DNA of 64,000 bases, taken from assembly GCA_963779325.1 (NCBI GenBank), contig CAVZXS010000011.1, positions 248,001 through 312,000 of the forward strand, given 5' to 3'. Below are positions 37,219-46,225 of this stretch, piece after piece (position 1 is the first letter of the stretch; the number at the start of each line of letters is the position of its first letter). A program made the translations under genes and the position numbers. The notes under the pieces are model-generated. The model was not told where the DNA came from. It did no database searches and saw nothing but the letters and a program-made list of their open reading frames with translations. Source of the DNA: CAVZXS01 sp963779325 (GTDB taxonomy: Bacteria > Bacteroidota > Bacteroidia > Chitinophagales > Chitinophagaceae).

Positions 37219-40200
37219 ATGAAAAAACTATTAAACCTCCTGCTCCTTGCATTTGCATTAAATGCTAATGCAACAGATTATTATCTATCGCCAACGGGTA
37301 ATGACAACAATACAGGCACAATTATTTCTCCGTGGTTTTCATTAAATAAAGCATGGACTGTTGTTGCACCAGGGGATAATGTATTTATGCGAGGAGGCAC
37401 ATACGCATACACAACGCAACAAATATTAAAAGGCAAAAACGGTACTTTGGGGAATTTAATTAAAATACAGCCGTATCAAAATGAATCTGTAATTATTACC
37501 AAAGGAACAGGATATGTAACAGACACCGCTAGGGCCGGCGTATATATGGAGGCTAATTATGTGCATTGGTATAAAATTCGTGTTACAGGATATGCGCAGA
37601 TAACAAGTGATGCAATCAACGGGTTGATGGCGCAAAGAAGCAGTAATTGCATTTTTGAAAGATTGGAAATAGATAATAATGGAGGTGGTTTGAACATTAG
37701 ATTTAACGCTAAAAACAATCTTGTAAAAAACTGCGATTTTCACGATAACTATGACCCTATTACAGGCGGAGGTAATGCTGACGGCCTTGATGTAGGAGCT
37801 GATTTTAATGGATTACCAACCGATGTAACTGAAAATAATATTGTGACAGGTTGCAGAGCATGGAATAACAGCGACGACGGATTTGATTTTTGGCAGGCAC
37901 AGGGATATAACACAATTGATAGCAGTTGGGCATGGCATAATGGTTACATACCCGGAACTAATACACCCGTAGGGAACGGGATGGGTTTTAAATTAGGCGA
38001 TGCTGATGACCTTATAACATTAGGAAGGACTGTGACAAGGTGTATTGCTTATGATAATCTTGCCGATGGCTTTAGCATTAACGACGGCACTTTCATAGTA
38101 CACATGTACAATAATTTCTCTTATGCGAACCAAATATGGGGCTGGAAATTAGATTTTCAAAATGCAGCGCATATAATAAGGAATAATGTTATTTTAAATA
38201 ATCTCGGTGCAGGGGCAATAACTACTTTGGCGGCAATACAGAGCAACAACTCATGGGGAGGCACAGTAGAACCAAATCAACCAACAGGGTGGGCTAATAC
38301 AGCATCTTCGGCAGACTTTGTTTCATTAGACGCAATCCAAATGCTAAATGCAAGACAAGCCAACGGAACGCTGCCTGACATTACATTCGGACATTTAGTT
38401 ACCGGCAGCGATTTGAAAGACGCAGGAACGAATATCGGCTTGCCGTTTGTAGGGGCGAACCCTGATATCGGCCCATTTGAGTTTGGCGCAACAGCCGGCA
38501 ATCAACCGCCAACAGCCAATGCCGGTACAGATCAATCCATAATATTACCCGCAAGCAGTGTAACACTTTCCGGCAGCGGTACTGATCCTGACGGAACAAT
38601 AGCATCGTATGCCTGGACAAGAATATCAGGACCGAATACACCAACGATAGTTTCTCCTTCATCAGCTTCAACTAATGTGACAGGATTAATTGCGGGAACG
38701 TATGTATTCAGATTAACCGTGACGGACAATCTTGGTGCAACGGGTTTTGATGAAATAACCATAACCGTCAATACTCCCCCCACTGCCAACGCAGGCGCAG
38801 ATCAATCCATAACATTGCCCGCAAGCAGTGTAACACTTTCCGGCAGCGGTACTGATCCTGACGGAACAATAGCATCGTATGCCTGGACAAGAATATCAGG
38901 ACCGAATACACCAACGATAGTTTCTCCTTCATCGGCTTCAATAAACGTAACAGGATTAATTGCGGGAACGTATGTATTCAGATTAACCGTGACGGACAAT
39001 CTTGGTGCAACGGGTTTTGATGAAATAACTGTAACCGTTAATGCAACCGCGGTGCCGATTACCGTTTCAATTACTTCGCCGGCTAATAATGCTACTGTAT
39101 CGGGTTCGACAACTATTGCCGCCAATGCTGCAGATGACGTGCCTATCGATCATGTCGATTTCTTTTATGATTATACTACTACCAATACATCGCCTACTTT
39201 GTTTACGGATAATTTCAACAGGGCTAATTCAAATACTATCGGCTCAGGCTGGATGGAAAGATATACCGCTTCCAATTATCAAATTGTAAGTAATAAAATT
39301 AAGTTGACAAGTAATGACGGAAATATAACGGCTGCATACAGGTTGAACGCATTAGTATCCCCGGATTATTCCGTACAAGCTACTTTGAATTTCTCCAGCT
39401 TAAGTCCGCTTTATGCAGGTGTGGGTGGCCGGATGACTAACTCTACCTCTGGTACTTCAGAAATCAATGGATACATGGCTTTTGCAGAACCCGGTTTTCA
39501 AGGCGTTTATATTTTCAAACGGATAGATGGCGGTTGGTTTCTACTGGAAGTTTACCCCACACAAATTCTTGTTAATACGAATTATATTTTAAGGTTATCA
39601 ATGAACGGTACCAATCTTCAAGTTTATTGGAATGGAGCGCAGGTGATTTCTGTAACTGATGCAACCTATACTGCTACCGGCTATACGGGTGTAGTAACGG
39701 GAACAGCAAATTCTTCCATTGCTGTAACTTGGGATGATTTTACACTAACATCGCCTACTTTGTTTACGGATAATTACAACAGGGCCAATTCAAATACTAT
39801 TGGCGCCGGCTGGACGGAAAGATACACCGCCTCCAACTATCAAATTGTAAGCAATAAAATTAAATTGACAGGTAACGATGGAAATGTAACGGCAGCCTAT
39901 ACAACAAGCGGATTAATATCCCCGAATTATTCCGTACAAGCTACTTTGAATTTCTCTAACTTAAGTTCGCTTTTTGCAGGTGTGGGGGGTAGGATGACCA
40001 ACTACAGTACCGGGGATTTTAACGGATATATGGCTTTTGCCGAGCCCGGTTTTCAAAGGGTATATATCTTTAAACGAACAAACCTGGTCTGGACAGAGCT
40101 GGGTTCTTATGCTACACCAATTGCCATTAATACAAATTATGTTTTAAAATTAGCAATGAATGGTACCGGTCTTAAAGCCTACTGGAACGGGGCGTTGGTG

Positions 40201-40782
40201 ATTTCAGTAACTGATGCGAGCTATATTGCCACCGGTTATACGGGGGTTGTAACAGGTACGGCTTATCCGTCTATCGCAGTAACTTGGGATGACTTTGCAA
40301 CAGAACCGATTAGTACAAGCAGTAATACTACATTGATTGGATCAGACCTGACGTCGCCTTACAGCGTATCATGGAATACTTTAGGATTACCAAATGGCAA
40401 TTATAGACTTACAGCAAAAGTTTATAATACAAATGCAGAAAATACCGTTTCTGCTCCTGTCAACGTTACCGTAAGTAATACAACTGCTGGAGCCAATGCA
40501 GTAATTAGTCAAACAGAGGATATTCCTTCCATATTAAACAAAAACGATTTTGTTTTGTACCCTAATCCTGTTGGTAATGAGTTGAATGTTATTTTGAAAA
40601 GCAATTCAAGCACGTCATTTACTATTACCGATGTTTTGGGCAGAACAATCAAAACAATTATTATAAGAGCTAATACAGGCCCGATTAAATTATACTTAAC
40701 AGGTATTCCTGCAGGTACATACTTTATAACTGGAAAAAACAAAGAAGGCTTAAGTAAAACAAATAAGTTTATTAAACACTAA
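37219..40782 (+). CDS. T9SS-exported PL9-like lyase with PKD, split Ig-like and tandem LamG-like domains
   Basis: The 1187-residue protein is a paralogue of the preceding lyase over its first 420 residues: signal peptide 1-18, beta-helix with Asp219-Asp220-x-x-Asp223 (NSDDGFDFW) and Lys258 in GFKLG. Two PKD-like repeats follow (about 428-605), nearly identical at DNA level. Then an Ig-like domain starts (ITSPANNATVSG, about 615) but is interrupted after VDFFYD. Two tandem 185-residue concanavalin-like units (each starting SPTLFTDNxNRANSNTIG; about 659-845 and 846-1030) intervene before the Ig domain resumes (LIGSDLTSPYSVSWNTLG). A T9SS sorting domain begins at about 1107 (LYPNPVGNELNVIL). It is likely a surface-displayed acidic-polysaccharide lyase with added binding modules. 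Substrate is unknown. Confidence 0.87.
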   Translation: MKKLLNLLLLAFALNANATDYYLSPTGNDNNTGTIISPWFSLNKAWTVVAPGDNVFMRGGTYAYTTQQILKGKNGTLGNLIKIQPYQNESVIITKGTGYVTDTARAGVYMEANYVHWYKIRVTGYAQITSDAINGLMAQRSSNCIFERLEIDNNGGGLNIRFNAKNNLVKNCDFHDNYDPITGGGNADGLDVGADFNGLPTDVTENNIVTGCRAWNNSDDGFDFWQAQGYNTIDSSWAWHNGYIPGTNTPVGNGMGFKLGDADDLITLGRTVTRCIAYDNLADGFSINDGTFIVHMYNNFSYANQIWGWKLDFQNAAHIIRNNVILNNLGAGAITTLAAIQSNNSWGGTVEPNQPTGWANTASSADFVSLDAIQMLNARQANGTLPDITFGHLVTGSDLKDAGTNIGLPFVGANPDIGPFEFGATAGNQPPTANAGTDQSIILPASSVTLSGSGTDPDGTIASYAWTRISGPNTPTIVSPSSASTNVTGLIAGTYVFRLTVTDNLGATGFDEITITVNTPPTANAGADQSITLPASSVTLSGSGTDPDGTIASYAWTRISGPNTPTIVSPSSASINVTGLIAGTYVFRLTVTDNLGATGFDEITVTVNATAVPITVSITSPANNATVSGSTTIAANAADDVPIDHVDFFYDYTTTNTSPTLFTDNFNRANSNTIGSGWMERYTASNYQIVSNKIKLTSNDGNITAAYRLNALVSPDYSVQATLNFSSLSPLYAGVGGRMTNSTSGTSEINGYMAFAEPGFQGVYIFKRIDGGWFLLEVYPTQILVNTNYILRLSMNGTNLQVYWNGAQVISVTDATYTATGYTGVVTGTANSSIAVTWDDFTLTSPTLFTDNYNRANSNTIGAGWTERYTASNYQIVSNKIKLTGNDGNVTAAYTTSGLISPNYSVQATLNFSNLSSLFAGVGGRMTNYSTGDFNGYMAFAEPGFQRVYIFKRTNLVWTELGSYATPIAINTNYVLKLAMNGTGLKAYWNGALVISVTDASYIATGYTGVVTGTAYPSIAVTWDDFATEPISTSSNTTLIGSDLTSPYSVSWNTLGLPNGNYRLTAKVYNTNAENTVSAPVNVTVSNTTAGANAVISQTEDIPSILNKNDFVLYPNPVGNELNVILKSNSSTSFTITDVLGRTIKTIIIRANTGPIKLYLTGIPAGTYFITGKNKEGLSKTNKFIKH
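38530..39040 (+). repeat. Near-identical tandem DNA repeat, unit 270 bases
   Basis: Bases 38531-38770 recur at 38801-39040 with only a handful of differences, each copy encoding one PKD-like domain. Differences are clustered near the unit ends, while a stretch of more than 100 bases is identical. This points to recent duplication or gene conversion. Confidence 0.85.
39194..40310 (+). repeat. Diverged tandem repeat encoding two LamG-like domains
   Basis: The segment starting at 39194 (TCGCCTACTTTGTTTACGG) is repeated from 39752, unit about 558 bases. The copies share long blocks but have many substitutions and small length differences, so this duplication is older than the 270-base one upstream in the same gene. 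Confidence 0.8.
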
Positions 40783-41097
40783 AAAAATATACAATATAAT
40801 AAATTACTCCGGACTGAATACGCCCGGAGTAATTTATTAAGGACGCCTTGCACTCAATTAATGCAGCAAAATTATTAGTCGTGTATCATATTATGCATGT
40901 GACGAAGTATAGATTTCAGCTAATCATAAAAGACACAAAAAAAACTTTAGGGCTTTGCGGTAGTGGAGGGTTGGAAGTAAGTGAATTAAGATCAATTAGG
41001 TGATAGAGTCAAAAAAGCAGGCTCTATTGGAGAGCAGTCAGTACTATATAATAAAGGCAGCAAAAAAATTATCATTCATATTTTAAAAGGTAATGAT
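40783..41097. other. Intergenic region between the lyase genes and the exopolysaccharide locus
   Basis: The gap of 315 bases lies between convergent genes and contains the hairpin at 40801-40835. The remainder is AT-rich with no coding frame or RNA feature that I can support. Confidence 0.4.
40801..40835. terminator. Strong hairpin after the second PL9-like gene
   Basis: AAATTACTCCGG pairs perfectly with CCGGAGTAATTT (12 bases, 11-base loop), 18 bases past the stop codon. The trailing T-run is short, so termination efficiency is uncertain, but position and symmetry suit a bidirectional terminator between converging operons. Confidence 0.65.
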
Positions 41098-41928
41098 TTA
41101 CTTTAAAAATTTTTTTTTATAAATCCCTGTATAAAAAGCAGGATTTATCAAATGAGAACTATCACTAAATTGGTTCTCGTCAAGGTAAATAATTTTTTCA
41201 AAATAATTTTTAAATTCGTCTTGAAAATTGTTGTCCGCTATTTCCTGTAAACTGAATTTTTTAACCCGTGGTTCATACACTTTGCTCACCGGTGTAGGTA
41301 AAATAATCAATTTGAAATTATGTTTTGCCGACAGTTCTTTTATTTTTTTTAAATATTCAACTGAAACAGGCGATAAAAAAGTATAGTTCATTTGATCTTT
41401 CGGATTAAAATCAGGCGCCCAGTTGGATGTTAAAATAGAAGGATACCTGCAAAACTTGTTATAAGGAATTTTAGCTACCTGCTCTTTCACTGTTTCGGAA
41501 AAAAGCGGCAAGTATTCTTTTTTGTAAAAAGGCTTCAAAAAATAATGGTAAGTATAAACTTGGTTCAAGTTATTTTGAAAAGAAAAGGGTTGGAAAAGAA
41601 AAAAAACAGTATCAACCCGGTTATCCGCTTCGAGGTAATTATTTAATAAAATATATTGACCCACCATACCGATAGATTGATTACAGGCCAATGAATTAAT
41701 CGTATCGTTATTCGTTTCATTGTCAAATAACTGCTTGGCCACACTGTCACCGAAAAGTACTTTTTTACTTTTGCTCTTTTTTTTACTTTTCTTAATAGAA
41801 TAATAAATTTCATCGCCCGCCACTACTGATTTGTACTTATCATTGTACAAAAGATAAAAAGGCTTGATATGAAATAAAATAGCGGCAAAGAATAAAAAAA
41901 GACCGCTGTATTTTAAAAATTTACTCAT
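41098..41928 (-). CDS. SGNH-like membrane-anchored protein, MBOAT partner
   Basis: The 276-residue protein has one N-terminal membrane helix (about 5-28), a very Lys/Ser-rich tract at 46-56 and a periplasmic domain. G60-D61-S62 looks like block I of SGNH hydrolases and D256-S-S-H259 like block V, giving a plausible Ser62/Asp256/His259 triad. Such proteins (AlgJ, AlgX, DltD, PatB types) finish O-acylation of polymers using acyl groups exported by an MBOAT protein. Its gene begins 3 bases after an MBOAT gene ends, which supports that pairing. It is the last gene of the exopolysaccharide run. Overall similarity to known SGNH proteins is low, so the family call rests on two short motifs and context. 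Confidence 0.6.
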   Translation of the reverse strand: MSKFLKYSGLFLFFAAILFHIKPFYLLYNDKYKSVVAGDEIYYSIKKSKKKSKSKKVLFGDSVAKQLFDNETNNDTINSLACNQSIGMVGQYILLNNYLEADNRVDTVFFLFQPFSFQNNLNQVYTYHYFLKPFYKKEYLPLFSETVKEQVAKIPYNKFCRYPSILTSNWAPDFNPKDQMNYTFLSPVSVEYLKKIKELSAKHNFKLIILPTPVSKVYEPRVKKFSLQEIADNNFQDEFKNYFEKIIYLDENQFSDSSHLINPAFYTGIYKKKFLK

Positions 41929-41931
41929 TAC

Positions 41932-43368
41932 TTAAAATTCGAAATAGATAAATTGTTGTTGGCTGCCTGCAAAAAGATATATTAATTCCAATATAACGAG
42001 ATAAGCAGCCCATCGAAAAGGTCTCTTCCACTTGGCGCCTAAGTTTGCTATGGCATATTGCTGCTCTCGCCCCAACCATTCAATCAGCATAAAAATTACA
42101 GTTAAAATAATTATTACCGGCGGCTTTACCTCGGGAATACTGAATAACGAAGATGAAAATATGCCTGCTATATAATCTATTCCCTGCTGCAAACTTTCGG
42201 CCCTGAAAAAAACCCAGGCGAAAACAGTTAATGTAAATGTAATAGCGATAGAAAAAAATTCTTTCGCATCGGGCAAATATTTGCCCTGCGCCGCTATATC
42301 AAGATTATTCCTGTTTGTATTAAATATAATGGAAGGCATGATATACAGCGCATTAAGCAAGCCCCAAACTATAAAAGTCCAATTAGCGCCGTGCCAAAAC
42401 CCGCTTACTAAAAAAATAATAAATGTGTTACGAACTTTCATCCAAGTGCCGCCTTTGCTGCCACCCAATGGTATATAAAGATAATCTCGAAACCAGGAGG
42501 ACAAAGAAATATGCCATCGTCTCCAGAACTCCGCTATATCTCTTGAAAAATAAGGAAACGCAAAGTTGCGCAGCAAATCTATTCCGAAAAGTCGTGCCGT
42601 ACCCAATGCAATATCCGAGTACCCTGAAAAATCGCAATAAATTTGAAAAGTAAAAAACAAAGCACCCATCACAAGTGTACTGCCTGAATAATCAGCGGCA
42701 TTGTTGAAAATAGTATTAGCATATTCTGCGCAATTATCCGCAATTACTATTTTCTTAAACAAACCCCATAATATTTGCCTCAATCCATCAACGGCTTTTG
42801 TATAGTCAAAAATTCGTTTCTGCTTTATTTGAGGGAGTAAATGTGTTGCCCGCTCAATAGGGCCTGCTACCAACAACGGGAAAAAACTGACAAAAACAGA
42901 GTAATCAATAAAATTTTTCTCAGCTTTAATTTTGTTATTATAAATATCAATTACATAAGATAGCCCGTGAAAAGTATAAAAAGAAATGCCGACGGGCAGT
43001 ATCACTTTCAATGTCCACGGGTTTACATATAAGCCAAGCTGAGCAACAGCGTCCGCGAAAGAAGTCGCAAAAAAATTATAATATTTAAAAACACCCAGAA
43101 AACCGAGATTAACGGAAATGCTGAGCCAAAACCAAAATCTTTTCTTGTTTCGTGTTTCTGCTTCAGACATTTTTATGCCGGTGAAGTAGTCCAATACAGT
43201 AGAGAAAATAAGAAGAAACAAGAACCGCCAGTCCCAGCAGGCATAAAAAAAGTAGCTGGAAACAAGCAGCAATATGTTCTGAAACTTTAAATTTTTGTTT
43301 GTTACAAACCAATAAAGTATAAAAACAATTGGTAAGAATATTGCGAAACTGATAGAATTAAAAAGCAT
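41932..43368 (-). CDS. MBOAT family O-acyltransferase (AlgI-like)
   Basis: The 478-residue polytopic membrane protein begins MLFNSISFAIFLPIVFILYW, the family-typical start. The conserved catalytic histidine is His326 in SGFWHGANWTF, and the upstream blocks GISFYTFHGLSYVIDIY, FVSFFPLLVAGPIER and WFRDYLYIPLGGSKGG are all present. It should move acyl groups (acetyl as a rule) from a cytoplasmic donor across the membrane for O-acylation of an exported polysaccharide. It is flanked by two SGNH-like genes (41098 and 43483), so this module has three parts. A second MBOAT of similar length lies at 60829. The acyl donor and polymer position modified are unknown. Confidence 0.92.
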   Translation of the reverse strand: MLFNSISFAIFLPIVFILYWFVTNKNLKFQNILLLVSSYFFYACWDWRFLFLLIFSTVLDYFTGIKMSEAETRNKKRFWFWLSISVNLGFLGVFKYYNFFATSFADAVAQLGLYVNPWTLKVILPVGISFYTFHGLSYVIDIYNNKIKAEKNFIDYSVFVSFFPLLVAGPIERATHLLPQIKQKRIFDYTKAVDGLRQILWGLFKKIVIADNCAEYANTIFNNAADYSGSTLVMGALFFTFQIYCDFSGYSDIALGTARLFGIDLLRNFAFPYFSRDIAEFWRRWHISLSSWFRDYLYIPLGGSKGGTWMKVRNTFIIFLVSGFWHGANWTFIVWGLLNALYIMPSIIFNTNRNNLDIAAQGKYLPDAKEFFSIAITFTLTVFAWVFFRAESLQQGIDYIAGIFSSSLFSIPEVKPPVIIILTVIFMLIEWLGREQQYAIANLGAKWKRPFRWAAYLVILELIYLFAGSQQQFIYFEF

Positions 43369-43482
43369 TCTGTCTATTTAATTTTTCTGTATTTATATTT
43401 AAATTCCGCAGGAAATCGGGTATACTATACCGGTTTGTGTTATTAAAAAATACGCTTACTGCCTTGCAATTAAATAAACTGC

Positions 43483-44496
43483 TTACAAACCCCGTGGCGG
43501 CAAAAGGTTTTTTTCTACTACGGGAACGTTTCCCGGTATTGCATTACTTAGCGGTTTTGTTTTCTCTAAAGCTAAAATACAATCAATGACTTTATTTGAA
43601 AAAAAATTAGCCCCCTTATTATTTAAATGTACCATATCTGAAAAAAATGAGGAGTTACTTGTAAACATCGTGTCTTTAGAAAAATCAAAAAGCGGAATGT
43701 TATTTTCTCCGGCGATATTCCGTGCCAATGCGAATGATATATCCGTTTGCGTTGTTTTAAAAAAATAGGGGGAACAAACAATGTACAACCGGGTTCCTGA
43801 ACTTATGCAATCTTTGATAAAAGAAGCATATACGTTAACCTTATTGCTGTCTATTTCATAATTGCTTTGTGTGTTGTCGGTTATAATCGGTTCATTCCAT
43901 TCACCCTCCAGCGGTATATATCCTTTAATATCAAAATTTCTCTTTTGATTAAACTTTGCATTGCCCGCAGCAATTGCAAATATTGATGAATTAAACGGAT
44001 AAACAGACGACATCATTTTCATCCTCTCATAAGGACTCTTAAGCTCAACAATCGGACGAATTTCCGGATGCCTTTTATAATATGGCAGAAGATAGGATAG
44101 CCTGTCATAACTTTGCTGATTTTTTCGGAATTCTTCGCCAATAAAATCCAATATTACAATTTTAGGAGTATGCCTTTCCAGTATGCTTTTAAGAATAGCG
44201 CTATGATAAAATATCGTGTTGCCGTCCTGTCCTGCATTATAGCACGATAAATAAAAACGCCCCTCAAAAACCTCAGGATGATAATGATGAACAGCTCTTG
44301 AAGACCCCAATATTATTATATCCGCCTTTGTCTGCTCCATTGAAAAAGTAGTACGGTAGCGAAGTCCGTTGTTCTGTTTGAAATAAAAGTAACTGAGAAT
44401 ATTCCCGATTGAATAATCAATGATTACTACAATAACAAAAAGAAAAAAAAATCTTAAAAGAAATCGTTTCGTTAATTTATTCTTACTCACTTTCAT
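43483..44496 (-). CDS. SGNH-like membrane-anchored protein, MBOAT partner
   Basis: I use ATG 44496 (337 residues); the frame extends eight codons further only to a TTG. A basic start and one membrane helix (about 11-35) are followed by a periplasmic domain with IILGSSRAVHHY (Ser66 as likely nucleophile) and, near the end, DMVHLNNKGANFF supplying Asp and His. The layout equals that of the gene at 59906 (GSSRAEYHF and DNSHLNHDGA), so the two are paralogues. Both lie beside MBOAT genes, which indicates a role in O-acylation of the exopolysaccharide outside the cytoplasm. It lies 114 bases upstream of the MBOAT gene at 41932. Confidence 0.7.
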   Translation of the reverse strand: MKVSKNKLTKRFLLRFFFLFVIVVIIDYSIGNILSYFYFKQNNGLRYRTTFSMEQTKADIIILGSSRAVHHYHPEVFEGRFYLSCYNAGQDGNTIFYHSAILKSILERHTPKIVILDFIGEEFRKNQQSYDRLSYLLPYYKRHPEIRPIVELKSPYERMKMMSSVYPFNSSIFAIAAGNAKFNQKRNFDIKGYIPLEGEWNEPIITDNTQSNYEIDSNKVNVYASFIKDCISSGTRLYIVCSPYFFKTTQTDISFALARNIAGENNIPLFDFSKDTMFTSNSSFFSDMVHLNNKGANFFSNKVIDCILALEKTKPLSNAIPGNVPVVEKNLLPPRGL

Positions 44497-44626
44497 TAGA
44501 ATTATTAAATTCTTTAGCAAAATTCACTGTAGCAAAATCGCAAATCGATAAAATATTTATTAAACGGTTGTAATAATCCGGCTATTGTACGTCCCGGTAC
44601 GCAGAAATCAGGTCATCGCAAAGTTC

Positions 44627-46009
44627 TCAATACGCATTCTTATCGCCTTTGGCCGTTACATAGATAGTCAAAAATACAATTCGCAGGTCAAGCCACAAAC
44701 TCCAGTTTTCCATATAAAAAATGTCATACTCAATTCTCTTACGCAATTGCACTTCCCTTTTTATTTCTCCGCGAAAACCATTTACCTGCGCCCAACCCGT
44801 TACTCCGGGCTTTACAAAATGGCGGATCATATACTCGTTTAATATCCTGGAATAATCCTCGGTATGCCTCAGCATGTGCGGACGCGGGCCAACTACCGAC
44901 ATGTTGCCCATCAACACATTAAAAAACTGCGGCAATTCATCCAAATTTGTTTTGCGCAAAAAACTGCCCACTTTTGTCATGCGGGTATCATTCAATGTAA
45001 CCTGCTTTACATCAGCCTCTTTATTAACCCTAAGGGTTCGAAATTTATAACACCTAAACGGTTTATTATTTTTACCTGAACGCATTTGGATAAAAAATAC
45101 AGGGCCTTTTGAATTAAGTTTTATAAGTAAAGCAAGAATCGGTAATAACCAGGATAACACCAATGTAATGACAAGAAAGCTGAACCCGATATCAAAAATG
45201 CGTTTTTGAATTCGTGCGGCTATATCCTCAAGCGGTTCAGATCGTAACGACAGAATCGGAATATCTTCAACAAAATCTATATGGATATTACGATTGACAA
45301 ACAAATGAAAATCCGGTACGAATTTAAACCTGATCATATTTGTTTCAGCCGATTGCGCCAGTTCATATACATACGGGTGTCTTTCAGGAGAAAGCGTTGA
45401 ATAAATTTCCGTAATGCCGTTTTCGATAGAATAAGAAATACAATCCTTCCTGTTGCCGAGTATGGGGAAAAAAGAAGTTTCATTTACCAGTTGTTGATCT
45501 TCAAAATATCCTTCCATAGATAAGTTACGGCTGTGTTGTAAAAAATGTTCAACAAGCCTCTTCGAAAGATCGTTATAACCCAGTATTACAATTTTTTTGC
45601 TGAATTTGTTTCCTTTCTTAAGGTAAAAAACCATCAGCAAAAAAAGCAAACGGGTAAACAGGATAGTGCCTCCAAATCCCGCAAAGTTTAATACAACGAA
45701 AAGACGGGAGTAATTATAATTGTAAAGGAAAATGAACAGCAGAATAAATACAATATAAAGAATAAAAGACTTGAGTGACTGCTTTGCAAAGAGTTCAAAA
45801 TTGAAGTAGTTATCATTAATGTAAACAGCATTTGCATATGCGGAAAACAACCAACCCAGGTTGGCAATAAAAAAAAGTACGACGTATTGATACTCCAATC
45901 CTGCTATACGGTTCATTTGCATGGTTAATACAAGGAAAACCGTATTCAGTGCAAACAGGTCCATACCTGCAAAAAAGAAACGAAATAAATTTGAGTTACG
46001 GGTAGACAT
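44627..46009 (-). CDS. Undecaprenyl-phosphate sugar phosphotransferase (WcaJ-like)
   Basis: The start is placed at ATG 46009 (460 residues), where MSTRNSNLFRFFF leads into the first of four or five N-terminal membrane helices; the open frame continues 25 codons to a TTG. The middle holds a CoA_binding_3-type nucleotide-fold domain (KIVILGYNDLSKRLVEHF). The C-terminal bacterial sugar transferase domain has a membrane helix, then CYKFRTLRVN, LDELPQFFNVLMGNMSVVGPRP and KPGVTGWAQVNGFRG, the signature of polyisoprenyl-phosphate hexose-1-phosphate transferases. It would start repeat-unit assembly by loading the first sugar phosphate on undecaprenyl phosphate at the inner membrane. It lies late in the operon, after a 216-base leader with a hairpin. 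The sugar (glucose or galactose) cannot be told. Confidence 0.92.
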   Translation of the reverse strand: MSTRNSNLFRFFFAGMDLFALNTVFLVLTMQMNRIAGLEYQYVVLFFIANLGWLFSAYANAVYINDNYFNFELFAKQSLKSFILYIVFILLFIFLYNYNYSRLFVVLNFAGFGGTILFTRLLFLLMVFYLKKGNKFSKKIVILGYNDLSKRLVEHFLQHSRNLSMEGYFEDQQLVNETSFFPILGNRKDCISYSIENGITEIYSTLSPERHPYVYELAQSAETNMIRFKFVPDFHLFVNRNIHIDFVEDIPILSLRSEPLEDIAARIQKRIFDIGFSFLVITLVLSWLLPILALLIKLNSKGPVFFIQMRSGKNNKPFRCYKFRTLRVNKEADVKQVTLNDTRMTKVGSFLRKTNLDELPQFFNVLMGNMSVVGPRPHMLRHTEDYSRILNEYMIRHFVKPGVTGWAQVNGFRGEIKREVQLRKRIEYDIFYMENWSLWLDLRIVFLTIYVTAKGDKNAY

Positions 46010-46072
46010 GATAAGTAAGTTTAAAAAAATTACTTTAAAATCATACGGATAATCATAATAACTACAGACACA

Positions 46073-46102
46073 CTGACGCCGCAAAAGAGGAAGCAGCGTC
46101 AG
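46073..46102 (-). promoter_or_regulatory. Leader hairpin upstream of the initiating sugar transferase
   Basis: On the minus strand CTGACGCTGC and GCGGCGTCAG can form a ten-base stem (one G-U pair) with a ten-base loop, about 60 bases before the start codon of the sugar transferase. No T-run follows, so it is not a classical terminator. It may be an RNA-stability or attenuation element. Confidence 0.35.
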
Positions 46103-46225
46103 ACGGAAATTTATAAATAAAGATTATACTGATCCGGCTGAAGCAATAGCCGGCAATAAGTCATTTTTATTTTCAAAGTAAATAAACGGGGTAATATTCT
46201 TTCATCAAAGACCTGCAAAGAAATA

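Noticed and set aside
46010..46084. Extension of the sugar transferase to TTG 46084
   Set aside because: The added 25 residues overlap the hairpin and have no family counterpart; ATG 46009 precedes the first membrane helix directly.
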